Origin: Ignavibacteriales bacterium
GTDB taxonomy: Bacteria > Bacteroidota > Ignavibacteria > Ignavibacteriales > Ignavibacteriaceae
Direction of reading: 5' to 3'
Assembly: GCA_027347125.1 (NCBI GenBank)
Contig: DAIERC010000008.1
Span: 1-9,329, forward strand
DNA length: 9,329 bases
Every line of letters starts with the position of its first letter. Position 1 is the stretch's first letter. This document shows positions 1-6,006 of the stretch, piece after piece. The translations under genes and the position numbers were made by a program. A model generated the notes under the pieces. That model made no database searches. It was not told the DNA's origin and saw only the letters and a list, made by a program, of their open reading frames with translations.

Positions 1-234
1 AGAGGCGAAGGTTCAACTAAAGACCTTGATCTTTTAATAAGCATCGCAAGTAATATCGAAGGCAATACAATATGCGCCCTAGGCGAAGCAGCCGCGTGGC
101 CTGTTAGATATACTGTAACAAGATTTAGAGATTACTTTGAAGCAAGAGTCGGAAAATCAGTTGAATTGCCTGTCGCAAACAAAGTTCATTCGATGCGTCA
201 TACGGCGATTCCGTTGGCCGAAATAAAAAATTGA
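1..234 (+). CDS. nuoF: NuoF-type NADH-binding flavoprotein subunit, 3' end only
   Basis: The first 77 codons of frame 1 are open up to a TGA stop, and the gene begins outside the window. The segment TICALGEAAAWP followed by FRDYFEARV matches the C-terminal end of NuoF/HndC-type subunits. There the cysteine (residue 25 of this fragment) is the last ligand of the [4Fe-4S] cluster that passes electrons on from FMN, and the RGEGSTKDLDLL stretch precedes it as in the family. These subunits oxidise NADH in the cytoplasmic arm of respiratory complex I or of NAD-linked hydrogenases. From this fragment the two cannot be told apart, so the symbol is provisional. A short extension after the conserved region ends in a run of basic residues. 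No downstream gene follows on this strand; the next gene converges on it. Confidence 0.75.
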   Translation, partial: RGEGSTKDLDLLISIASNIEGNTICALGEAAAWPVRYTVTRFRDYFEARVGKSVELPVANKVHSMRHTAIPLAEIKN

Positions 235-242
235 TCTAATTT

Positions 243-321
243 AAAAAGTCAAACGCGAAATATGAAAGAAATATTTTATACGTATTACCTTTCACGTCTC
301 ACATTTGACTTTTGACATTTC
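243..321. repeat. Degenerate heptad (period-7) repeat array between convergent genes
   Basis: Read on the - strand from 321 to 280, the sequence falls into six consecutive 7-base units: gaaatgt, caaaagt, caaatgt, gagacgt, gaaaggt, aatacgt. Read on the + strand from 243, similar units follow each other: aaaaagt, caaacgc, gaaatat, gaaagaa. Both series run inward to a small perfect palindrome, ATACGTAT, at 278-285. The two arms can pair in part (TGAAAG at 263-268 with CTTTCA at 289-294; GCGAAAT at 256-262 region with ATTTCGC at 317-323). The element lies exactly in the gap between two convergent genes. It may therefore act as a bidirectional transcription terminator, or it may be a dispersed intergenic repeat of the genome. 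The periodicity is seen; the role is inferred. Confidence 0.5.
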
Positions 322-328
322 GCTTTTC

Positions 329-823
329 TTATTTAGCTGCGCGCATTCCCATTTCCCTGTCAAGTAAAAATAATCCGTTTTTTGTATCGCCAACCAGTTT
401 TATCTTTTTAAGTATTTTGTCGGCGGTTGCTTCTTCTTCAACCTGTTCGTTTACAAACCATTGAAGGAAAATGCTTGTAGCATGGTCTTTATCGGCAAGT
501 GTTAAATCCATTATATCGTATATTGATTTTGTAACTTCCTGTTCGTGCTTTAATGTTTCTTCAAATACATCACTAACCGATTTCCAGGTTTCTTTTGATG
601 CAGTAATATTTTGAAGATTTACTTTGCCTCCGACCTGAAGAATATATCCGTAAAACTTCATTGCATGTCCGTATTCTTCCTGCGATTGAAGCTGCATCCA
701 GTGAGAAAAACCGCTAAGGTTCTCGTTCTCAAGGTAAGCCGCCATTGCCAGGTATTTATACGAAGAAAACAACTCTGAATTTAATTGATGGTTTAATGCT
801 TCTACAATTTTATCTTTTACCAT
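329..823 (-). CDS. ftnA: Bacterial non-heme ferritin (FtnA type)
   Basis: This is a 164-residue ferritin, the normal length for bacterial FtnA. It forms a 24-subunit cytoplasmic cage that oxidises Fe(II) and stores it as a ferric mineral. The ferroxidase ligands fall at the same residue numbers as in E. coli FtnA: Glu17, Glu50, His53, Glu94, Gln127 and Glu130, with the third iron site Glu49, Glu126 and Glu129. It is therefore very probably catalytically active. The residue numbering gives no methionine in the heme-ligand context of bacterioferritin, so this is not Bfr. The start is supported by AGAGGAA (829-835) six bases upstream of the ATG. It stands alone, converges with the NuoF fragment, and is separated from the next upstream gene by a terminator hairpin at 961-996. 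No Fur-type operator was recognised in the 137 bases upstream. Confidence 0.95.
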   Translation of the reverse strand: MVKDKIVEALNHQLNSELFSSYKYLAMAAYLENENLSGFSHWMQLQSQEEYGHAMKFYGYILQVGGKVNLQNITASKETWKSVSDVFEETLKHEQEVTKSIYDIMDLTLADKDHATSIFLQWFVNEQVEEEATADKILKKIKLVGDTKNGLFLLDREMGMRAAK

Positions 824-960
824 TTCTGTTCCTCTATTTTAATGTGGTAGGAAAATATTTTGAATTGAAAGTAAAAAACTTACTTATTACCCGCAACGTG
901 TTTAGTAATATATTTAAACGGGAGTGCTATTCTTCACGTATGGGGGAATGCAATAAACCG

Positions 961-996
961 AAAAGATGACATCTTTTTTTAAGGATGTCATCTTTT
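961..996 (-). terminator. Intrinsic terminator after the FadL-family gene
   Basis: A perfect 13-base inverted repeat, AAAAGATGACATC (961-973) and GATGTCATCTTTT (984-996), encloses a 10-base loop. It begins 14 bases past the stop codon of the FadL-family gene, and the - strand copy ends in a short T run, so it should terminate that transcript. The mirror T run on the + strand makes it potentially bidirectional, but no + strand gene ends here. It also insulates the ferritin gene from upstream transcription. Confidence 0.85.
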
Positions 997-1010
997 ATTT
1001 GAAATTTTAT

Positions 1011-2510
1011 TTAAAGATTCCAGGACAAAGATATATGGAAAAGATTTGTGCCAAGTTCGCTTGTGCTTCCGTTATATTCGTTTGCAATAACGCTTGGAGT
1101 ATCGGCTGTTTCTTTTTTATCTATGCCTAATTCATAGGCAGCGTTTAACATTAGTTTACCGGTTAGCTTATAACCGGCGCCTAGCATAACATGGCTTTCA
1201 ACAATTGCCGGGAATACCGGGAAAATAGTTGAAGAAGGAACCGGGTTATTTCCGTAAGCAAAACCTGCGCGTATTGTTAAATCATTATTAACATCATACT
1301 CACCGCCGAGTTTAACCAATATTACATCTTTCCAATTCATAGGGAAGTTAATGTCAAAGCTTCCGTTATTGCCCATCATTTTCTGGATGTTCGGGTTTGT
1401 CCCGTTCGAAAGGCTAAGATTCATATAATCAAAAGCGTTTTTCCAATTAATCCATTCAAGGTCTAAGCCGAAGTTTAATGCGTTTGTTGCTTTGTATGAA
1501 ACTCCTAAACCCAATGATTGTGGAAGCTTTAACTTTGTTTGAAGATAATAGTTATCGGCAGCACCTTTTGACAAATCAATTCCCATCTGGGTGAACTGCT
1601 GCATAACCGCGCCCTGTGCCTGCTGCTGGCTTGAGCCCGGGTTTTGAGCCATGTAACCCATAACTGCTTTTCCAAAAGCATCGTTTAACTGAGCGGTCAT
1701 GTCCATTGTGGCTTTACCGTTTTTGTAAGTTAACGAAGTAGGAAGGGAATAAGTTAAACCGAAAGAAAGCCGGTCGTCAACTTTATAAGCAAAGCCTATT
1801 TTACCTGTAAAGCTAATAGCCGTTAAATTATTCATATCGGCGGCGGCTGTTACTTCTTGATATCCAAAACCGCCTTGAGCCGGGGACGCGGAAAACATCT
1901 GGCCAAACGTCATTCCTGTTTGCGGATTAACAACACCGTTCATTACCGATGGAGAAAGGCTGTAAGGCATTTTAAACTCGAGCATGCTGTAAACAAGATG
2001 GGCCGAAATGCCTACTGAAAATGAAGGAGTAATTTTATATGATACGGAAGGTCCGCCCTGCATAACTGCCAACTTCGAATGATAATCCTGTGGAATATAA
2101 TTTCCGCTCCGGTCAACAAACAAGGCATGGTTTAATGTAAAATCGGCGCCCATACCGCCCTGAGTAAAAAATCCGACGCCCCATGTTAAATTGTCATCCG
2201 GGTTGTTAACATAGGAAACATCCGGCATAGGAAAATAATTTGTCTTACCGTCTTTATCATTTAATGTATTTTTAAAATGAAGTGAAGGCACCATTAAAGA
2301 AAAATTAGCATCAAGCATTGAACTTGAAAGGAAAGAAATACCGGCAGGATTTGTCATCAGCAAACCGGAGTTATCAAAATAACCAAGGCTTACACCGCCG
2401 CGCCCGATAGTTCTTGCATCGAAGCCAACAAGCCTGGTTCCGGTTTGAGAGAACGCAGGTATGGTTAAAATAACCGTAATGAAAAATAAGATTCGTGATA
2501 TTATTTTCAT
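1011..2510 (-). CDS. OmpP1/FadL/TodX-family outer-membrane transporter
   Basis: This 499-residue protein has a clear signal peptide (hydrophobic core about residues 5-19, likely cleavage after AFS at residue 21). The mature N-terminus has the hallmark FadL segment: GFDARTIGRGG, then FDNSGLLMTNPAG with the NPAG motif at residues 54-57. The rest alternates polar and hydrophobic stretches as expected for a beta barrel, ending in HISLSWNL. Family members move hydrophobic molecules such as long-chain fatty acids or aromatic compounds across the outer membrane. The substrate here cannot be told. It is somewhat longer than E. coli FadL (446 residues), with a Gln-rich insertion at about residues 290-310. 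The start is supported by AAAGGA (2517-2522) six bases upstream of the ATG. It is flanked on both sides by terminators, so it is a single-gene unit with a promoter presumably in 2511-2636, though none is recognisable. Confidence 0.88.
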   Translation of the reverse strand: MKIISRILFFITVILTIPAFSQTGTRLVGFDARTIGRGGVSLGYFDNSGLLMTNPAGISFLSSSMLDANFSLMVPSLHFKNTLNDKDGKTNYFPMPDVSYVNNPDDNLTWGVGFFTQGGMGADFTLNHALFVDRSGNYIPQDYHSKLAVMQGGPSVSYKITPSFSVGISAHLVYSMLEFKMPYSLSPSVMNGVVNPQTGMTFGQMFSASPAQGGFGYQEVTAAADMNNLTAISFTGKIGFAYKVDDRLSFGLTYSLPTSLTYKNGKATMDMTAQLNDAFGKAVMGYMAQNPGSSQQQAQGAVMQQFTQMGIDLSKGAADNYYLQTKLKLPQSLGLGVSYKATNALNFGLDLEWINWKNAFDYMNLSLSNGTNPNIQKMMGNNGSFDINFPMNWKDVILVKLGGEYDVNNDLTIRAGFAYGNNPVPSSTIFPVFPAIVESHVMLGAGYKLTGKLMLNAAYELGIDKKETADTPSVIANEYNGSTSELGTNLFHISLSWNL

Positions 2511-2636
2511 AAATATTCCTTTATGAGATTATGAATAAGGCTATTGAGAGAAATAATGATTTAAAGAAAAGGACAAACAGTACAAACCCCTTCTGATTGA
2601 ACTTAAGGCTAATAAAAATTGAGTGCAGATAATATT

Positions 2637-2680
2637 AAAAAGAGAAGCAAAATATTTGTACATATTGCGCTTCTCTTTTT
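2637..2680 (-). terminator. Intrinsic terminator ending the sulfur-respiration operon
   Basis: AAAAAGAGAAGC (2637-2648) pairs with GCTTCTCTTTTT (2669-2680), giving a stem with a GC-containing core flanked by A/T tracts. The inner AATAT (2651-2655) and ATATT (2662-2666) can extend the structure. On the - strand it starts three bases after the stop codon of the rhodanese-like gene and ends in five T, a standard Rho-independent terminator. It separates that operon from the FadL-family gene downstream. Confidence 0.88.
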
Positions 2681-2683
2681 TAA

Positions 2684-3283
2684 TTAACAACCTTCTTTTA
2701 TAGCTTTTGACTTGCCGCTTTTCAGCTTATCTAGCAATTGGCCCGGCGAGGCTTTTTCACCGGAAAGCTTGCTTCTAAGTTCAACAAGCGTGCTAAGGTC
2801 TTTGTCGTTTAACTGGGATGTAATTGAAATCCCGATTGGATCTATTAAATATTTTTTAACTGCATCAAAGCCGCCTTTTACGGCAAATGCCCTGGCGTTT
2901 TTAACCTGCCTTAATAATGCAACCGCCTCCTGCGCGTCGCCGGTATTGTTGCCATATACAAGAATAAGATCATCTGGATTCCAGCTTGAGTTTTGAAGCT
3001 GTGTAAGGTTTTGGTTTAATGCCGGTTTTAAATGTTCTTTATCAAAGTATTTTGTATCTCTTATATCGATCCAATAACAATTTGATTTATTCAACGAATA
3101 ATATTGTGCGGCTACAAACGGAGAAACAGTAAAAATGCCCGCCTCATTAAATTGTTGCTGCTTTAATTGGGCATCTACCACAAACGGTTTGCTTATAAAC
3201 GATGAAGTAGGAAAGAATGCTAGAATTAAAGCGATGAATAATCCTAATCCAACCAAGGGAAATTTTTTAGATACTTTAATCAT
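2684..3283 (-). CDS. Membrane-anchored rhodanese-like protein without the catalytic Cys, ending in AIKEGC
   Basis: The protein has 199 residues. A basic start (KVSKK) followed by a hydrophobic helix at about residues 9-24 and no lipobox cysteine indicates a signal anchor, or an uncleaved signal, with the rest in the periplasm. The rhodanese fold is recognisable from WIDIRD (71-76), the EHL element (83-85) and LILVYGNNTGD (106-116) followed by a helix, then AVKGGFDAVKKYL. The loop that normally reads Y-C-x-x-G-x-R-S has Gly at the cysteine position (111), so classical sulfurtransferase chemistry is not expected. The only cysteines are Cys69, just before the WIDIRD strand, and Cys199, the last residue. 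The last six residues, AIKEGC, are identical to those of the molybdoenzyme of the same operon. It is the last gene of the operon and overlaps the preceding gene by 8 bases. A role in binding or passing sulfane sulfur is inferred from its neighbours. Confidence 0.8.
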   Translation of the reverse strand: MIKVSKKFPLVGLGLFIALILAFFPTSSFISKPFVVDAQLKQQQFNEAGIFTVSPFVAAQYYSLNKSNCYWIDIRDTKYFDKEHLKPALNQNLTQLQNSSWNPDDLILVYGNNTGDAQEAVALLRQVKNARAFAVKGGFDAVKKYLIDPIGISITSQLNDKDLSTLVELRSKLSGEKASPGQLLDKLKSGKSKAIKEGC

Positions 3284-3869
3284 TTTTACCCCAGAACTTA
3301 TATTGTAATTTTCGCATTCCGATACTGCCGAAAACTCCCAGCAGAGTAACTAAAAGAACAGCAAGGCCAACATTAATATTAAAGAGCTGATCTATGCGCC
3401 ATACGCCGTTCGAATCCGAATTATAGAATTTATCCCACAGCGGGTATAAATCGCCGAATAATAAACTTCCTAATAAAAATCCGCCTACAAAAACCATCGC
3501 ATCTATTTTTCCCGTAACCATTGAGGCGATTGAAGTGCCGGGACAAAAACCTCCCACGGCCATTCCTATTCCGAAAATAAAACCGCCGACAACCATCGGT
3601 AATAAATAGGAAGGCAGAAAATAAAATTTGCCGAGATCTATTAAACCGAGCAGGGATAATCCCCATAAACCGATTGAAGCCGTAATAATAGCGGTAAACA
3701 TTACAACCGGTACATCAACATCTTTCATGTAAAATGCAGCGGCTATTTTTTTTGAATTGGTAAACCCGGAGCGCTGTAAAGCATAACCGAATAAAATACC
3801 GATTAACACAGCAAAAAGTGTGTTAACACCCCCGGAGATAATACCGTTTTTTACCAGTGGTCCTATCAT
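3276..3869 (-). CDS. YeeE/YedE-family sulfur transporter, second half-unit
   Basis: This is a polytopic membrane protein with about five to six hydrophobic segments. LQRSGFTNSKKI near the N-terminus, then KDVDVPVVMFTAIITASIG, then GGFCPGTSIASM are characteristic of the YeeE/YedE (TsuA) family. The Cys of GGFCPGT is the conserved pore cysteine of the second half of the full-length thiosulfate transporter. Two ATG codons are possible. The longer reading starts at 3875, only two bases from AGGAGG (3878-3883). The ATG at 3869-3867 sits 8 bases from it and overlaps the stop of the previous gene as ATGA, so I chose it (197 residues). The partner gene encodes the first half-unit, so the pair probably assembles as a heteromer equivalent to one full-length YeeE. 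The likely cargo is thiosulfate or another sulfane-sulfur compound. Confidence 0.82.
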   Translation of the reverse strand: MIGPLVKNGIISGGVNTLFAVLIGILFGYALQRSGFTNSKKIAAAFYMKDVDVPVVMFTAIITASIGLWGLSLLGLIDLGKFYFLPSYLLPMVVGGFIFGIGMAVGGFCPGTSIASMVTGKIDAMVFVGGFLLGSLLFGDLYPLWDKFYNSDSNGVWRIDQLFNINVGLAVLLVTLLGVFGSIGMRKLQYKFWGKND

Positions 3870-4375
3870 ATCCATTGCCTCCTAATAAAATATGCAACTG
3901 CAAATCCGCCTGCAAAAATTGAGAACATAAATGCCCACGCTCCAACGGATAGTTCGGCGCCACCCACTAATGCCTGGCCGCTTGTGCAACCTCTTGCCAT
4001 CCTGGCAGCATAACCTACTAGTACTCCGCCTACAAGAGCGTACCACAATCTTCCTTTGTTAGAAATGTTCGGTCCCTTTAACACTTCAAGCTTCATATCT
4101 TTTGAAACGATTCCGGCGATAAAACTTCCTATCATTACACCGATTACCAAAAAAACAAGATAATCGTTAAGAGGGTTTGCACCGTTTGCAAAGTATTTAG
4201 AGAAATATTCGCTTGATTGGGTTACCGAAGGCAATATCCAATTCTGGATGGTTGCTGCGAATGCTGTTAATGCGCCCGAAGCCCCAAGGCCTCTACCAGA
4301 AATATAAAAGGTAAGAATGATAGCTATTCCTATCATTACCCCGCCGAACACGGGATCCCACAATTTCTTTTTCAT
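3866..4375 (-). CDS. YeeE/YedE-family sulfur transporter, first half-unit
   Basis: This is a 169-residue membrane protein with hydrophobic segments at about residues 10-25, 72-90, 111-124 and 146-164. GRGLGASGALTAF near the N-terminus and RMARGCTSGQALVGGAELSVGAW near the C-terminus are the conserved blocks of the YeeE/YedE family. Cys130 in GCTSG corresponds to a conserved thiosulfate-relay cysteine of the first half of TsuA/YeeE. The protein is about half the length of full-length YeeE and is followed directly by a gene for the other half with the usual 4-base ATGA overlap. It begins two bases after the stop of the cytochrome b gene, with GAGG upstream inside the end of that gene. I infer import or efflux of thiosulfate or related sulfur species for the adjacent reductase. 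Unlike E. coli yeeE-yeeD, no TusA-like gene accompanies it. Confidence 0.82.
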   Translation of the reverse strand: MKKKLWDPVFGGVMIGIAIILTFYISGRGLGASGALTAFAATIQNWILPSVTQSSEYFSKYFANGANPLNDYLVFLVIGVMIGSFIAGIVSKDMKLEVLKGPNISNKGRLWYALVGGVLVGYAARMARGCTSGQALVGGAELSVGAWAFMFSIFAGGFAVAYFIRRQWI

Positions 4376-4377
4376 AA

Positions 4378-5265
4378 TTATTTTTCCTCAATGTTATAAA
4401 CATGCGCCTGGTGATCTTTAATGTTTTTGCATTGCTCTAATTCCGGTAAATGAATACCGTCTTTTTTCAGCTCTTCGGCAAAAAACATATGCTCTTCATT
4501 TTTTATTTCTTTCCACCATTTATAATGATGAAGGTATGCGTACAATTCATTGACCTTACCGGTAATCATGGAAAAGAATGCGGGGCGTTCTTCCGGGAAA
4601 AGAGCTGCCATGTACACATGAACAAATACACCTGCAAAAACCGACATGGTTGCAACGAAATGAAGCATCATTGCCCATTGAATTATTGTTGTAGAGCCGA
4701 TATGGAAAGCCATTATAGGTCCGGTTATCACCAAAGTGACGGTACTAAAAGCTACAACTACGGCGTATGCCTTTTGCCCGGCGTTATATGTGCCTTGTGC
4801 CGGCATTTGATAATGGCTTAACTTGCCTGCAAGATTTTTCGCTTTGGCAGGAAACCAGTTGATATCGTCTTTGTCGATTGTCAGGTCATGTTTTATAAAA
4901 TCTAACAGGTAATTTTTATAACCGAATATGCCATAGAGTAAAAGAGTAGTTACCCAAAATACTCCAACCGCAATATGAAAATGTAGCATGGCGCTTCTGG
5001 TTCCAAAAATTCCATCCATCATGTTTATATACCAGTCCGGAGCAAATTGTAAATAGCTTGCCGAAAGAAGCGCAGTGCCGGTAAATATCAATAAAAACCA
5101 TGATATGGCATTTACCCAGTGCAAGGTTACGCCGCCAACTCCGTGTTTCTTCATAACCCGGTTTGCAAGAATACGTTTTTCATCAAATGTTAAATGCCTT
5201 GGACCCTTTAACAAATCATGATCAAGAGCAATATCGTCGTTTAGTTTACTTATTCTTTGTCCCAT
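4378..5265 (-). CDS. Di-heme cytochrome b membrane subunit, FdnI/PhsC type
   Basis: This 295-residue protein has four strongly hydrophobic helices, at about residues 46-68, 92-116, 165-188 and 195-222. Histidines suited to two b hemes lie in them: His49 in the first helix, His95/His97 in the second, and His202 and His216 in the fourth. The last two are 14 residues apart, the same spacing as His155 and His169 of E. coli FdnI. The family is the formate dehydrogenase gamma/cytochrome b561-like anchor, which also includes PhsC of thiosulfate reductase. It would exchange electrons between menaquinone and the iron-sulfur subunit. Its N-terminal 40 residues and C-terminal 70 residues are charged and probably cytoplasmic. 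AAGGAG overlaps the end of the upstream gene six bases before the ATG, so translation is probably coupled. Confidence 0.88.
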   Translation of the reverse strand: MGQRISKLNDDIALDHDLLKGPRHLTFDEKRILANRVMKKHGVGGVTLHWVNAISWFLLIFTGTALLSASYLQFAPDWYINMMDGIFGTRSAMLHFHIAVGVFWVTTLLLYGIFGYKNYLLDFIKHDLTIDKDDINWFPAKAKNLAGKLSHYQMPAQGTYNAGQKAYAVVVAFSTVTLVITGPIMAFHIGSTTIIQWAMMLHFVATMSVFAGVFVHVYMAALFPEERPAFFSMITGKVNELYAYLHHYKWWKEIKNEEHMFFAEELKKDGIHLPELEQCKNIKDHQAHVYNIEEK

Positions 5266-5268
5266 CGT

Positions 5269-5997
5269 TTACTCCTTAATGTCACTTTCGCCTTTAAATA
5301 ATTGTGTAGAAAATGCCACAAGCTGTCCTAAGAAGGTACCGCCGATTGCCAGCCAGAATAACGGGCGCAAAACTTTTGTCCACATTTTTTGAGGAGTGGG
5401 CATGTGCGGTAATTTGGGTGGAAATGCGGCTTGAACTACGGGGAAATTACCATGGCTGTCTAGGTAATAAATATTTGGGCCGACGTTTACCTTTTCCGAT
5501 ACATTAGGCTGAGCGCCGTTAGCAATTAGTTGCGAAACTTTTGAATCGGGGTCATCCATGTCGCCGAAAATTCTTGCGCTTGCGATACAAGTTGCAACGC
5601 AGGCCGGCTCCACGCCTTGTTCAACTCTATCAATACAGAAATCGCATTTATCAACTTTTTCTATAACAGGGTTTATGTATCTTGCGCCGTAGGGGCAGGC
5701 TTCAATGCAAAGGCCGCAACCAATGCATAAATCTTTATCAACAACAACAACGCCGTCTTTTCTCTCATATGTTGCTCCGGTTGGACAGGCTTTAACGCAC
5801 GGCGCATCGTCGCAATGGTTACACAAGCCAACATAACTTACTTTTTTAATATCCGGATAAACGCCTTCGGGACGTAAGTCGTGAACCCAATTTCGGTAAT
5901 AAGGAACCGGCACATCATAGTGAGAGCGGCACGCTACTTCACATGCATGGCAAGCAACGCATCGGTCCATATCAATTACCATTGCATATTTACTCAT
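5269..5997 (-). CDS. Four-cluster ferredoxin subunit with C-terminal membrane helix (PsrB/PhsB/FdnH type)
   Basis: In 242 residues, sixteen cysteines fall into four groups that fit four [4Fe-4S] clusters: 13/16/19/23, 59/62/67/71, 91/94/97/101 and 118/121/133/137. CIGCGLCIEACPYGARY and CNHCDDAPCVKAC are the signature blocks of the DMSO reductase-family electron-transfer subunit. A single hydrophobic helix at about residues 207-228 anchors the C-terminus in the membrane. FdnH of formate dehydrogenase N has such a helix, while classical soluble PsrB does not. No signal peptide is present, so it is presumably co-exported with the Tat-signal-bearing catalytic subunit. AGGAGG overlaps the TAG stop of the preceding gene and lies 5 bases from the ATG. 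It passes electrons between the cytochrome b subunit and the molybdenum site. Confidence 0.92.
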   Translation of the reverse strand: MSKYAMVIDMDRCVACHACEVACRSHYDVPVPYYRNWVHDLRPEGVYPDIKKVSYVGLCNHCDDAPCVKACPTGATYERKDGVVVVDKDLCIGCGLCIEACPYGARYINPVIEKVDKCDFCIDRVEQGVEPACVATCIASARIFGDMDDPDSKVSQLIANGAQPNVSEKVNVGPNIYYLDSHGNFPVVQAAFPPKLPHMPTPQKMWTKVLRPLFWLAIGGTFLGQLVAFSTQLFKGESDIKE

Positions 5998-6006
5998 TTT
6001 TTCCTC

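Noticed and set aside
824..960. Promoter or Fur box for the ferritin gene
   Set aside because: A loose TTG-N20-TACTTTC arrangement is present, but it matches neither the sigma-70 nor the Bacteroidetes consensus well enough to call.
745..969. + strand open frame of 74 codons
   Set aside because: It begins inside the ferritin gene on the opposite strand and runs through its upstream region into the terminator stem. Its composition is not protein-like and it has no ribosome binding site.
2712..2996. + strand open frame of 94 codons opposite the rhodanese-like gene
   Set aside because: An antisense shadow; the rhodanese motifs are on the - strand.
3210..3283. Lipoprotein signal on the rhodanese-like protein
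   Set aside because: No cysteine follows the N-terminal hydrophobic helix; the first cysteine is residue 69.
4450..4821. + strand open frame of 123 codons
   Set aside because: It lies wholly opposite the cytochrome b gene, whose family motifs and heme histidines are clear; the translation shows no family features.
5269..5290. The ferredoxin subunit's ESDIKE end as a third copy of the AIKEGC tag
   Set aside because: It lacks the Gly-Cys end and the similarity is only a few charged residues, so it is noted but not counted.
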